A DNA stretch of 64,000 nt from Deltaproteobacteria bacterium (GCA_020056965.1 JAGVGT010000024.1:62001-126000); one strand, 5' to 3'; shown: positions 29,909 to 39,620, counted from the stretch's first letter. Notes: a model not told the origin generated them from the letters alone. A program made the numbers and translations.

Positions 29909-31732
29909 ATGTCATACCTGACTATTACCCCGGAATTCTTAAAGAGCGTGGCCAAGACGGCCGGGGTTTATCTGATGCGGGACGGCAAGGGCCAAGTGCT
30001 CTACGTTGGTAAGGCCCGCGACCTGCGGGCGCGTCTGGCCTCGCACCGCAACACCGCCCGGGCCGGCGGCAACAAGACGGCGGCCCTGTTGGCCAAAACC
30101 AGCGAAATCGAGACCATCCTCACCGCCACCGAGAAAGAGGCGCTGCTCCTCGAATCCGCCCTGATCAAGAAGTATCACCCCCGCTACAACGTCATCCTCC
30201 GCGACGACAAGAGCTACCCCTATATCAAGGTGACCACCGGCGAGACTTGGCCCCGGGTGCTGATCACCCGGCGGCGGCTGCGCGACGCGGCCCGCTACTT
30301 CGGCCCCTATGCCTCGGCCACCGCCATGCATGAAACCCTGCGGCTGATCCGGGCCCTCTTCCCCCTGCGGACCTGCAAGGGGCAGGAGGTGCCGCACCGG
30401 GAGCGGCCCTGTCTCAACCACCAGCTCGGCCTCTGTCCGGCCCCCTGTAGCGGCGGGGCCGACCGGGCCGACTATCTGCGGGCGGTGCAGGAGATCCTCT
30501 TGATCCTGGAAGGGCGGCGCCGTGAATTGCTGACCGACCTGGAACAGCGGATGCGGCAGGCCGCCGCGGCCCTGGAGTTCGAGAAGGCCGCCGGTTACCG
30601 CGATCTGGGCAACGCCCTGCGGGAGACCCTGGAAAAGCAGGCGGTGGCGGCCGGCCATTTCCGGAGTTTCGATGTCTTCGGGCTGGTCCGCCAGGGGGTG
30701 ACGGTGGTGGTGGCGGTGCTCTTTGTCCGCGAGGGGCTGGTCAACGGCCACCAGAATTTCCAGCTGGAAGATCCCCTCGGCGACGACCGGGAGGTGCTGG
30801 GGGCCTGCCTCAGCCAGTTTTATCAGGAGGAACGCTTGATCCCGGCCGAGATTCTGGTCGGGCTGCAGCCCGACCGGGCCGAGCTGCTGGAGGAGTATCT
30901 TGCCGAGCTGCGCTCCGGTTCGGTCTCCATCCGCCAGCCCCAGCGGGGTGAGGGCGTGGCCCTGGTCCAGATGGCGGCGGCCAACGCGGCCCAGTTCTTC
31001 GCCGACCGGGAGAAGAAGGCCGGTTCCAGCCTGGCCCTGTTGCTGGCGGTGGCCAAGCAGCTGCATCTGGCCGCTCTGCCGGCAACCATCGAGTGCCTGG
31101 ATATCTCCAATATCAGCGGCCAGCTGGCGGTGGGCTCGCTGATCGCCTTCCGCGACGGCGAGCCGGACCCAGCCAATTACCGCCATTACCGGATCAAGGG
31201 CGGCGATACCCCCGATGACTACGGGATGATCCGCGAGGTGCTGCTGCGCCGCTTTGCCCTGGACCGGAAAAGGCCAGGGCCGGACCTCCTGCTGATCGAC
31301 GGCGGCAAGGGCCAGCTCAACGTGGCCCGCGAGATCCTGGCAGAGGCGGGCCTCACCGACCTGATTGCTCTGGCCTCCATCGCCAAGGAGAAGGCGGAGG
31401 AGGGCGAGAAGGTCTTCCTGCCGGGCCGCAAGAATCCGCTGGCCCTGAAGCGCCATGACCCGGTCCTGCTCTTCCTGATGCGGATCCGCGACGAGTCGCA
31501 CCGCTTCGGGGTGACTTTCCATCGGCGGCTGCGGAAGAGCAAGGATCTGACCAGCGGTTTAATTGAGGTGGAAGGGTTGGGTCCAACCCGGAGCCGGTTG
31601 CTGCTGAAGAAATTCGGCAGCCTCAAGCGGGTAGCGGCGGCGACTGAAGAGGACTTGGCCAAGATCAAGGGGATCGGCCCGGAGCTGGCACGGATTATTC
31701 ATCACCACTTTCATGGGGAAGAAGGGCCGTAG
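29909..31732 (+). CDS. uvrC: Excinuclease ABC subunit C
   Basis: GIY-YIG region AGVYLMRDGKGQVLYVGKARDLRARL; ECLDISNISGQLAVGSLIAFRDGEPDPANYRHYRI; C-terminal HhH. Confidence 0.98.
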   Translation: MSYLTITPEFLKSVAKTAGVYLMRDGKGQVLYVGKARDLRARLASHRNTARAGGNKTAALLAKTSEIETILTATEKEALLLESALIKKYHPRYNVILRDDKSYPYIKVTTGETWPRVLITRRRLRDAARYFGPYASATAMHETLRLIRALFPLRTCKGQEVPHRERPCLNHQLGLCPAPCSGGADRADYLRAVQEILLILEGRRRELLTDLEQRMRQAAAALEFEKAAGYRDLGNALRETLEKQAVAAGHFRSFDVFGLVRQGVTVVVAVLFVREGLVNGHQNFQLEDPLGDDREVLGACLSQFYQEERLIPAEILVGLQPDRAELLEEYLAELRSGSVSIRQPQRGEGVALVQMAAANAAQFFADREKKAGSSLALLLAVAKQLHLAALPATIECLDISNISGQLAVGSLIAFRDGEPDPANYRHYRIKGGDTPDDYGMIREVLLRRFALDRKRPGPDLLLIDGGKGQLNVAREILAEAGLTDLIALASIAKEKAEEGEKVFLPGRKNPLALKRHDPVLLFLMRIRDESHRFGVTFHRRLRKSKDLTSGLIEVEGLGPTRSRLLLKKFGSLKRVAAATEEDLAKIKGIGPELARIIHHHFHGEEGP

Positions 31733-31766
31733 CGTCCCCTCTTCCCCAATATTTCCAAAGGAGCCG

Positions 31767-32207
31767 TTATTTTTGGATTACCCAACGGCCATTTTCTCGA
31801 CAGGCCGTGGCCATGGTCTTTTCGGCCTTGCCATCGATGGTTGAAAGGATCTCGGCCTCGCGGCAGTTCCGGCCGCTCTGGTCCTGGTAGGCCGGTTCAG
31901 GGGTTACCGCGTAATTGTTGCCGTTGTCCGGGTTTACCCAATTTGTGGTTTGTCGCGAGGGCGTAGCCTCATAGGCCCGGTTAAGTTGCTCCCGGTCGTA
32001 CTTGTCCATTTCGTTCCCGATGATATAGCCGAGCAATCCCCCGACCGCCGCCCCGATTAGAGTCCCTTCCGTATTGCCGCCAATGGCCTGGCCCACTAGG
32101 GCGCCGCCCGCGGCCCCGCCGATGGCGCCGGTCTGGCCTTTGGTGGCGCACGAAGTAGCGAGCAGCGGAGCGACGAGCAGACAAAGCAAAATGATTTTTT
32201 TCAGCAT
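31767..32207 (-). CDS. Glycine-zipper outer-membrane lipoprotein
   Basis: Lipobox region LLVAPLLATSC; glycine zipper GAIGGAAGGALVGQAIGGNTEGTLIGAAVGGLLGYIIGNEMDKYD. Confidence 0.88.
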   Translation of the reverse strand: MLKKIILLCLLVAPLLATSCATKGQTGAIGGAAGGALVGQAIGGNTEGTLIGAAVGGLLGYIIGNEMDKYDREQLNRAYEATPSRQTTNWVNPDNGNNYAVTPEPAYQDQSGRNCREAEILSTIDGKAEKTMATACRENGRWVIQK

Positions 32208-32575
32208 GAAGTGTTCTCCATTATTGGTTGTTGCCATTCGTTCGGTAAACGAAATTTCGGTTGTCCTAGAGTTGAAATCGTTCTCCAACGCCGGAAAGGC
32301 ATGCGGTTAATCCCATGCTACGCCTGGAGATATTCAGATGGAAAGTAGATTTTAAAAAAAGTTTAGAACGAATATCATTTATAAAATCGTTAGCTTGGCA
32401 GGCGCAAGGAAGGGGAGTCCTACGTAGAAATGGATTGCTTTTGAGTCGCGTAATATGTCACCGGAGCTCATTCGGAATTCACTGCGGAATTTTACTAACA
32501 AAAGCCAAAAGCGGACTTGACCCCTTTTTCTCCAACAGGCCCGGCCCGCTGGCCAGGCTGCCGCCCGTGCGGCCG

Positions 32576-33517
32576 TTATTTGGGCCACAGCAGGTAGAGA
32601 TAACCGCCGTAGGTCAGCAGATAGACCAGCCCGCCGACCCTGCCCAGCTGCTTGCTGCCGGCCAGGAAGGGCAGAAACAATCCGCCGGTCAGCATCAGGA
32701 ATGTGAGGTCGAGAGCGGTGATGCCCCCGGAATCCAGTGGCGTCACCAGGCTCGCCAGACCCAGGACGGATAGGATGTTGAAGATGTTGGAGCCGACGAT
32801 GTTGCCGATGGCGATGTCCTGTTCGCCTCTGGCGGCGGCGACCACGGAGGTCGCCAGTTCGGGGAGGCTGGTGCCGGCGGCGACGATGGTCAGGCCGACC
32901 ACGGCCTGCGAGATCCCCAGGGCGGTGGCCAGATCAACCGCGCCATCGACCAGCAGGCGGGCGCCGATGATGAGCAGGATCAGTCCCGCCCCGATGGTGA
33001 CGACCGGCAGCCCCAGCTTGCCCCCCTCGCCTGGCGGCGTGGTGGCCGGTGCCTCCCGGTCGTCTGGCTGGATGTCCCGGTCGCGCCTGAGGGTCAGGAC
33101 GGTGTAGAGGATAATCCCGGCGAACAACCCGCCGCCTTCCGCCCGGCCGAGGTGGTGATCGGCAAGGAGGAAGATGAGCGCCACGGAGACGCTGAGCATG
33201 ATCGGGATATCAATGCGCAGGAGCTGCCGGTTGAACTTCAGGGGGCGGACGAGGGCTGAGAGGCCCAGGATAACGGCAATGTTGAAGATGTTGGAGCCGA
33301 CGGCGTTGCCCACCGAAATGTCGCCGAGCCCGGCCAAGCCGGCCCGCAGGCTAACCACCAGTTCCGGCAGGCTGGTGCCATAGGCGACGATGGTCAGGCC
33401 GATGGCCAGGGCCGGCACCCCGAGGCGTCGGGCCAGCTGCGAGGCGCCCCGCACCAGCCATTCGGCGCCGCCATAGAGCAGCGCCACGCCGAGGATCAGT
33501 TGTGCCGCGATCACCAT
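32576..33517 (-). CDS. Calcium/sodium (CaCA-family, YrbG-like) antiporter
   Basis: Two homologous halves with GTSLPELVVSLRAGLAGLGDISVGNAVGSNIFNI and GTSLPELATSVVAAARGEQDIAIGNIVGSNIFNI. Confidence 0.95.
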   Translation of the reverse strand: MVIAAQLILGVALLYGGAEWLVRGASQLARRLGVPALAIGLTIVAYGTSLPELVVSLRAGLAGLGDISVGNAVGSNIFNIAVILGLSALVRPLKFNRQLLRIDIPIMLSVSVALIFLLADHHLGRAEGGGLFAGIILYTVLTLRRDRDIQPDDREAPATTPPGEGGKLGLPVVTIGAGLILLIIGARLLVDGAVDLATALGISQAVVGLTIVAAGTSLPELATSVVAAARGEQDIAIGNIVGSNIFNILSVLGLASLVTPLDSGGITALDLTFLMLTGGLFLPFLAGSKQLGRVGGLVYLLTYGGYLYLLWPK

Positions 33518-34315
33518 ATCCCTTGTCCTCTTCCGCTTGTCGTCATCGTAGACCGGGCGAAACGGCGAATATCGATTGGCGCCGGGCGCCAGCATTTGGC
33601 GACGCCCAGCGGACGATAAAGGTATACCATGTCGGATTTGCCGAAATCGAGCAGGAAGAAGGGGCCCGGACCTAAGTGAACATATCAGGAGCTAGCCAAT
33701 CAAAAAGGTAGGGTTTCAATAGGCGCAGGGTATTGCGGTGGATGGGCCGAGATTGTCAGCAGGGGGCAAGCAGGGAATTGGTCTACCGTTGACCTTTAGG
33801 GGGCACCCAGGGACGTTGTTTATTTGTCTATATTAGCTCAAAAAATTACCGGGATAGTTAGTAAGACTAAAAGTAACTAAAAGGGGTCAAGTCCGCTCTT
33901 GGCTTTTGTTGGGACTAATTTTGACTCCAGACTTCTGAATTTTTTTGGATGTGACAAAGGGGTACAGCTTTTCCCCCGAGCATTTGATAGCTACCTGACA
34001 TCAGGATTTGTTTCAAGTGAAATTCCTACTCGCGAATGGTTCCGATAAAGAACCGCTTCCGCTCTATTCTGGTTTGGTTTGGGGGTCAGATTTACAGCGA
34101 TGGGAGTGATGGGAGAAATGGGGGAAGACGTTCGTGATTTATTGATTTAACAGGCAGAGACGCTTGGGGCTCGCCGGGGACAAATAAACAGCGCATACCT
34201 GGCTGTCCTCGTCCTTGTGGTTTCACCATGCGGACACGTTCATCTGAAAAAATTGCCTTGGCAAAAGAGCATTCACTGCGTAAATTGATATCAATGCAAT
34301 CACAGGAGGTGCTTT

Positions 34316-34561
34316 ATGGCCAGTATCACGATCAGAAATCTAGATGAAGAACTGAAGAGTAAATTACGCCTACAATCGGCGCAGCACGGCTGCTCCATGG
34401 AGGCCGAAGTGCGGAATATTTTGCGTCTGGTTCTCACTCCGGCAGCTCCCCAGGGAGATTTTGCCGCCCGCGTCCATCAGCGCTTTGCGGAGCTGCAACT
34501 TGATGCCTTACCGATCCCTGATCGTCAGGCCGTGCGAACTCCGCCGAACTTTGAGCGGTAA
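34316..34561 (+). CDS. FitA-like ribbon-helix-helix antitoxin
   Basis: MASITIRNLDEELKSKLRLQSAQHGCSMEAEVRNILR: FitA-type RHH. Followed 3 nt later by a PIN toxin. Confidence 0.92.
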   Translation: MASITIRNLDEELKSKLRLQSAQHGCSMEAEVRNILRLVLTPAAPQGDFAARVHQRFAELQLDALPIPDRQAVRTPPNFER

Positions 34562-34563
34562 AC

Positions 34564-35001
34564 ATGCGCGGCATTATTCTTGATACCAATGTTCTTTCGG
34601 AATTGATGCGTGCGCAGCCTGATCCCTTGGTATTGAAGTGGTTTGCCCGGCAAAGCGTAGCCACATTTTATGTCACGGCGATTACCAGGGCGGAAATATT
34701 GCTGGGTATAGCCCTTCTACCTGCCGGTAAACGGCGCGACGCCTTGGCTGATGCCTCGGAAAAGATGTTTCGAGAAGATTTCCCCGGCAACTGCCTCCCC
34801 TTCGATGAATCATGCTCGGGGCTGTACGCTTCTCTGGTGGCAGATGGGCGCCGTTCCGGTTTTTCAATTACCACCGAAGACGCGCAGATTGCCGCCATCG
34901 CCTTGCATCGCAAACTGCCGCTTGCCACCAGAAACACCAGGGATTTCTTTCATATTCCGGGTTTAACGCTCTACAATCCCTGGGACACTGGTGGGTCGTA
35001 A
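34564..35001 (+). CDS. FitB/VapC-like PIN-domain toxin
   Basis: GIILDTNVLSELMR, ITRAEILLGI, TTEDAQIAAIALHRKLPLATRNTRDF: conserved PIN acidic residues. Confidence 0.93.
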   Translation: MRGIILDTNVLSELMRAQPDPLVLKWFARQSVATFYVTAITRAEILLGIALLPAGKRRDALADASEKMFREDFPGNCLPFDESCSGLYASLVADGRRSGFSITTEDAQIAAIALHRKLPLATRNTRDFFHIPGLTLYNPWDTGGS

Positions 35002-35170
35002 TTCCATTTCCAAATCATTCGTATAACTTCGTCGGCTGCGCTGCGCGGCTCCTCGCTGTACCCGGCGAACCGTCTCGTCTCGTACCCGCAATCTGCATTC
35101 TATGTAGGGCGACAATAAGCGCAGCGCATTGCGCCGGATGAGTCCTCCCTCAGCCACTCTCATCTTCCGC

Positions 35171-35207
35171 AAAGTTCGCGGCTGAAGCCGCTCCCACTTG
35201 CACTACC
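35171..35207. repeat. REP-like palindromic element, copy 1
   Basis: aaagttcgcggctgaagccgctcccacttgcactacc. Near-identical inverted copy at 60451-60487. Confidence 0.8.
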
Positions 35208-35242
35208 TGATTTATTCCACCTGTGGGCTATCACGAACCTCG

Positions 35243-35517
35243 TCAGGCGTGATATCTCAGGTCTCTTGTTCGGTGCTGAAAGCCAGGCGTTCCTGGACCG
35301 AGAAGGGGGTGTGCAGGTAGAGGCGCTCCACCTTTTGCCTGGCCCAGGGGGTGCGGCGTAGGAACTTGAGGCTGGAACTGATGGAGGGGAAGGTGAGGAA
35401 ACAGGCGATGGGGATCTTCTCGCCCAACCCAGGCCAGCCGTAATGGGCGACCAGGCGGGTGAGAATCGTCTCCAGGGTCAGGCCGTGCAGGCGGTTTTTG
35501 GTCGAGGGGATGTGCAT
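35243..35517 (-). CDS. VF530-family (DUF2132) putative DNA-binding protein
   Basis: LHGLTLETILTRLVAHYGWPGLGEKIPIACFLTFPSISSSLKFLRRTPWARQKVERLY. Confidence 0.9.
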
Positions 35518-36119
35518 CAGGCGGCCTGCTCCAGGGCAAGATAGAGCTGGCGCCCTACCCAGGCGTCCGTGGCTGCGTACAGGACCTGGTGGGGGGCGAG
35601 GATATCGGCGGCCCAGTTGGAGGTCTGCGCTCCCTTGGAGATGCGAAAGCCCAGGAGCACGGCGGCCAGGCCGCGCAGACCGTGGTTCTTGATGTCCCTC
35701 TTTTTGGCCAGGTTCCCCAGGTCGACAAAGCCGCCGGCCTGGAAATGGGCGAGCTTTTTCAGTTCGCGGATGTCGTAGTCCAGGCTTACCCCGGTTTTGA
35801 TGATGGCCGGATCGGCCAGAAGTTCACACAGGGGCTCGGCCAACCCCAGCGGCTTGAGCTGGAAGATAAAGACCTCGGTGGCGCTGGCCAGTTGCAGGAG
35901 CGAGGGCAGGTAGCTTTCCCCGACTTTGTAGGCAGGCCGGGTTTCCGTATCAAAGCCGAGCAGGGTCTGGCCGGCCAGCTTGGCCATGGCCACGGCCAGC
36001 TCGGCCCCGGTCCGCACCACGCTCACCGGCCCGCACCACTGGGCCATGGGGTAGGCGTTGATCTCTTCCTTGTCCATCCGCCGGGTAAAGCCGGGGCGGT
36101 CGGTTTGTCTGTGGGGCAT
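35517..36119 (-). CDS. 3'-5' exonuclease, RNase D-like (DnaQ superfamily)
   Basis: LLGFDTETRPAYK, VSLDYDIREL, AATDAWVGRQLYLAL: DEDD-type motifs. Confidence 0.88.
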   Translation of the reverse strand: MPHRQTDRPGFTRRMDKEEINAYPMAQWCGPVSVVRTGAELAVAMAKLAGQTLLGFDTETRPAYKVGESYLPSLLQLASATEVFIFQLKPLGLAEPLCELLADPAIIKTGVSLDYDIRELKKLAHFQAGGFVDLGNLAKKRDIKNHGLRGLAAVLLGFRISKGAQTSNWAADILAPHQVLYAATDAWVGRQLYLALEQAA

Positions 36120-36150
36120 TTCTCTAGGTGTCCTTGTTGTTTAATGGTCT

Positions 36151-36263
36151 GGCAAAAAAAGTATTTCTTAACGCAGAGGCGCAGAGCCGCAAAGTTTATT
36201 TCTGCCAATTTACGATGTTATCTTCGCGCCTCTGCGCTTCTGCGTTTGGTTTTTCAGCCTTCC
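36151..36263. repeat. Inverted-repeat element 'TTAACGCAGAGGCGCAGAG...', copy 1
   Basis: ggcaaaaaaagtatttcttaacgcagaggcgcagagccgcaaagttta...gcgcctctgcgcttctgcgtttggtttttcagccttc. Direct second copy at 36561-36664. Confidence 0.85.
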
Positions 36264-36363
36264 AGCCGGCAATACATGAATGGCACTAGTTTATGGTTTT
36301 TTGAATGAGAAATATCCTGCGAATATCAGAATCGTCAGGTTAAGGAATGGTACCGTTTACGTT

Positions 36364-36455
36364 CCCCTCACCCCAACCCTCTCCCTGAAGGAGAGGGAGC
36401 TTTTTGTCTTCCCTCGCCCTCAGGGAGAGGGTGGCCGAAGGCCCAGGTGAGGGGA
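36364..36455. repeat. Inverted-repeat element 'CCCCTCACC...GGTGAGGGG'
   Basis: cccctcaccccaaccctctccctgaag...ccctcagggagagggtggccgaaggcccaggtgagggga with internal palindromes. Confidence 0.8.
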
Positions 36456-36560
36456 TAAGACAGTCAATTTCCGTATGCCTTTAAGTGCCATGCGCAAAGG
36501 CCGACAGAAAATTTCAAGTTTCTAATGTCGCTGAACCATGCGCCGAAAGCGCCTAAACTT

Positions 36561-36664
36561 GCAAAAAATACTTCTTAACGCAGAGGTGCAGAGCCGCAAA
36601 GTTTAATCCTTCCAATTTACGATGTTACCGTTGCGCCTCTGCGTTTGGTTTTTTAGCCTTCTGG
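36561..36664. repeat. Inverted-repeat element 'TTAACGCAGAGG...', copy 2
   Basis: gcaaaaaatacttcttaacgcagaggtgcagagccgcaaagttta...cgcctctgcgtttggttttttagccttc. Confidence 0.85.
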
Positions 36665-36684
36665 CCTGCTCAGGGAGACTGGAG

Positions 36685-38040
36685 CTATTCCAGGCCCAGT
36701 TTCTTCAGTTTCCGCCACAGCGAGACCCGGTCTATCCCTAAGGCCTTGGCGGCCTCGGTCTTGTTGCTGCCGGTTTCCTTCATCACCCATTCGATATAGG
36801 CCCGTTCCTGCTCGGCCAGGCTGGGGAGGGCGCCCTGTTTGCGGCGGAAGGTCAGCAGGGTGGTTTCCTGTAAGTCTTCCGGCAGATGGGACGTTTCAAT
36901 CAGGTTGCCGGTGGTCAAGGCAATGCCCCGCTCGATGATGTTTTCCAGCTCGCGGACATTGCCCGGGAAATCGTACTGCTGCAAAATCTCGGCTACTTCC
37001 GGCGCAACCGCTTCGACCTTTTTCTCCATTATGGCCGCATATTTACGGATGAAGTGCTGGATCAGGATGGGGATGTCGCCCTTGCGCTCGGCCAGGGGCG
37101 GGATCCGCAGTTCGACCACATTGAGCCGGTAATAGAGGTCCTGCCGGAACCGGCCCGAGCTGACCTCGGCCTGGAGATTCCGGTTGGTGGCGGCGACGAA
37201 GCGGACATTGACCTTGATGGGGGAGGTGCCGCCCACCCGCATCACCTCCCTTTCCTGGAGGGCGCGCAGCAACTTGACCTGCATGGAGGTGGACATCTCG
37301 GTCACCTCGTCGAGAAACAGGGTGCCGCCGTCGGCCATCTCGATCAGGCCTTTTTTGCTTTCGTGGGCGCCGGTGAAGGCGCCTTTCTCATGGCCGAACA
37401 TCTCGTTGCCCAGCAGTTCCTCGGTAAAGGCCCCGCAGTTGATCGAGAGCAGCGGCCCCTGGTGGCGGCGGCTGCTCTGGTGGATGAAGCGGGCCATCAG
37501 CTCCTTGCCGGTCCCCGATTCGCCGGTCAGCATGACATTGCTGTCGGTGGTGGCCACCTGGCGGGCCGAATCCAGGAGCTTTTTCATCTGCGGGTCGGTG
37601 CTGATCAGCTCGGTGCCGGACTTGTAGTTCTGCAATTGCTCGCGGAGCTGGCGGTTTTCCTCTTTCAGGTGCTGCTTTTCCAGGGCCTCCTTGACCACCT
37701 TGCGGACTTCATCGATCTTGTAGGGCTTGGCGATGTAGTGGTAAGCGCCGGCCTTCATGGCGTCGATGGCCGAATCCACCGTGGCGTAGCCGGTGATCAT
37801 GATCACTTCGGTCTCCGGATGGTGTTCCTGCGAAAATTTCAGGATATCCATGCCGTCGATCTTTTCCATCTTCAGGTCGGTGAGAATCAGGTCGAACTCC
37901 TGGTTCTTGATCAGCGCCAGCGCCTCGCTGCTGTTCTGCAGGGCGGTTACCTGATAGCCCTCATTCTTGAGAATGTGGGTGAGGTTCTTCAGGGCGATCT
38001 GTTCGTCGTCGATGACGAGAAGGCTGGGGTGGTTACTCAT
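36685..38040 (-). CDS. NtrC-family σ54-dependent response regulator (REC-AAA+-Fis HTH)
   Basis: REC LLVIDDEQIALKNL...LILTDLKMEK; AAA+ GESGTGKELMA, GAFTGA, GTLFLDEV; C-terminal HTH SNKTEAAKALGIDRVSLWRKLKKLG. Confidence 0.97.
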   Translation of the reverse strand: MSNHPSLLVIDDEQIALKNLTHILKNEGYQVTALQNSSEALALIKNQEFDLILTDLKMEKIDGMDILKFSQEHHPETEVIMITGYATVDSAIDAMKAGAYHYIAKPYKIDEVRKVVKEALEKQHLKEENRQLREQLQNYKSGTELISTDPQMKKLLDSARQVATTDSNVMLTGESGTGKELMARFIHQSSRRHQGPLLSINCGAFTEELLGNEMFGHEKGAFTGAHESKKGLIEMADGGTLFLDEVTEMSTSMQVKLLRALQEREVMRVGGTSPIKVNVRFVAATNRNLQAEVSSGRFRQDLYYRLNVVELRIPPLAERKGDIPILIQHFIRKYAAIMEKKVEAVAPEVAEILQQYDFPGNVRELENIIERGIALTTGNLIETSHLPEDLQETTLLTFRRKQGALPSLAEQERAYIEWVMKETGSNKTEAAKALGIDRVSLWRKLKKLGLE

Positions 38041-39487
38041 CTCTGTTTTCCTGTTTCCTGGGGAGCCAGATGGTAAAGGTCGTGCCTTGGTCGATCTGGC
38101 TGTCGACGTTGATCCGGCCGCCGTGTCTTTCGATGATGTCGTGGACTATGTACAGGCCGAGGCCCGAGCCGTGGCCGACGTCCTTGGTGGAAAAGAACGG
38201 ATCGAAGATCTTCTTGCGGTTTTCCGCCGGGATGCCCGGGCCGTTGTCCTCGACCATTATCTCGATTTCCTCGGCCTCGGTGCCGGTCCCGACCGGGCGG
38301 GCGATGATCCAGATTTTGCCGCTTTCTCCCACCGCGTCGATGCCGTTCTTGAGCAGGTTGAGGAACACCTGTTGCAGCTTCTGCTTGTCGGCCTCGAAAA
38401 CCAGATCCTCCGGGCATTCCAGGGTAATAACCACCGCGGTGGGAATCTGCCCGCGGATCAGCACCACCGTGTCTTCCAAGAGTTTTTTCAGGTTGACCGG
38501 CCGGGGATGATACTCCTTGGCCCGGGAGAATTCCAGCAGGGTGCGGACAATGTCCCGGGCCTTGTCGGCCTGGCCCTCGATTTGGCCGATCAACTCCTTC
38601 TTGAACTCCGGATCACCCTTGTCGATTTCCTCGCCCAGGATCTGGGCCGAGGTGGAGATGTTGGAAAGCGGATTGTTGAGTTCGTGGGCCACCCCCGACA
38701 GCAGGGTCCCCAGGGAGGCCAGCTTTTCTGACTGGACCAGCTGGTGCTGGCGGATCTGCAGGATATGCGACATCCGGTTGAAGGCATTCAACACCGAACG
38801 GATTTCCTCTTCGACGGCGGTTGAGCGAATCTCGTCGAAGTCCTCCCGGGTGATCTTCTCGGCGTACCTCTCCAGGAGCTTCAGGGAGTTGACCACCCTT
38901 TGCCCCAGCAAGGTGGCCAGGCCAAAGGACATGAACAGCAGCGCCACCGCCGCCGCCACCAGAATCTTGCGCACCGTCTTCAAGAGATCGCGAACGGCGA
39001 TCTTCTCTTGCCGGGAGCTCTTCTCGGCAAAGTCGGTCAATTCCTTGCCGAGCCTGCGGATGGTGTCTTTGAGGCGGGTCGCTTTCTCGTCCTGGCGATT
39101 GTTTACGCCATACAACTCGGCCAGCCTTTGGAAGTTGAACTCATATTCAATGATGGCCTGGGAAAAACGTTCCAAATTTGAACTGGGGATGATCCGGCCC
39201 AGTTCCCCGCGGCTGTTTTGCATGATGTTGTTGGCGTTGCCGAGATAGGTTTTGGCCTCTTCAAAATCGCTCTGTTCCCCATAGAGGAAGTAGTTCTTCT
39301 CGAAGCGGCGCATCTCCAGAATGTTGCCGAACAGGTCGTCGATCAGTTCCAGATGCTGGACTTTCTGTTCGATATGAATACTCACCCAGTAAGTCAGGCT
39401 GATGGTGCCGACCATGAAGGCCAGCAACACCACGAATCCGTAGGTGATTTTCTTTCTGATGCTGACTGAGGGGAAGAGGGTTCTCAT
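38033..39487 (-). CDS. Membrane sensor histidine kinase
   Basis: Two TM segments around a helical sensor region, HAMP-like region, GVAHELNNPLSNISTSAQILGEE H-box, DNGPGIP and GSGLGLYIVHDIIERHGG. Overlaps the response regulator gene. Confidence 0.95.
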   Translation of the reverse strand: MRTLFPSVSIRKKITYGFVVLLAFMVGTISLTYWVSIHIEQKVQHLELIDDLFGNILEMRRFEKNYFLYGEQSDFEEAKTYLGNANNIMQNSRGELGRIIPSSNLERFSQAIIEYEFNFQRLAELYGVNNRQDEKATRLKDTIRRLGKELTDFAEKSSRQEKIAVRDLLKTVRKILVAAAVALLFMSFGLATLLGQRVVNSLKLLERYAEKITREDFDEIRSTAVEEEIRSVLNAFNRMSHILQIRQHQLVQSEKLASLGTLLSGVAHELNNPLSNISTSAQILGEEIDKGDPEFKKELIGQIEGQADKARDIVRTLLEFSRAKEYHPRPVNLKKLLEDTVVLIRGQIPTAVVITLECPEDLVFEADKQKLQQVFLNLLKNGIDAVGESGKIWIIARPVGTGTEAEEIEIMVEDNGPGIPAENRKKIFDPFFSTKDVGHGSGLGLYIVHDIIERHGGRINVDSQIDQGTTFTIWLPRKQENRDE

Positions 39488-39515
39488 CTGTGGTTCCTTA
39501 CGATGCCATTTGAAT

Positions 39516-39532
39516 TGTTGCATTATGCATCA
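39516..39532. promoter_or_regulatory. Putative response-regulator site A1 (TGTTGC-attat-GCATCA)
   Basis: One mismatch from TGTTGC-N5-GCAACA. Lies between the kinase and the divergent TSUP/Usp operon. Confidence 0.55.
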
Positions 39533-39603
39533 TCTTTTCTGGTTTTGCAACGTCTGTGTAACCCCCCGTATATAAAGACATTTCTATTTGGCGCTAGGAA
39601 CGG

Positions 39604-39620
39604 TGTTGCAGATAGAAACA
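39604..39620. promoter_or_regulatory. Putative response-regulator site A2 (TGTTGC-agata-GAAACA)
   Basis: One mismatch from TGTTGC-N5-GCAACA; starts 82 bp upstream of a σ54 -24 element. Confidence 0.55.

Noticed and set aside
29939-31522. 527-aa minus-strand ORF opposite uvrC
   Set aside because: Shadow ORF; uvrC is unambiguous on the + strand.
33596-34315. Possible degraded transposase in the 720-bp intergenic region
   Set aside because: No continuous ORF or transposase motif could be read; only the inverted-repeat end is supported.
35019-35060. loxP-like string 'attcgtataacttcgtc' downstream of the PIN gene
   Set aside because: Only a partial arm match with no inverted second arm and no recombinase nearby; likely coincidence.
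36886-38076. 396-aa + strand ORF opposite the response regulator
   Set aside because: Antisense shadow of a conserved NtrC-family gene.
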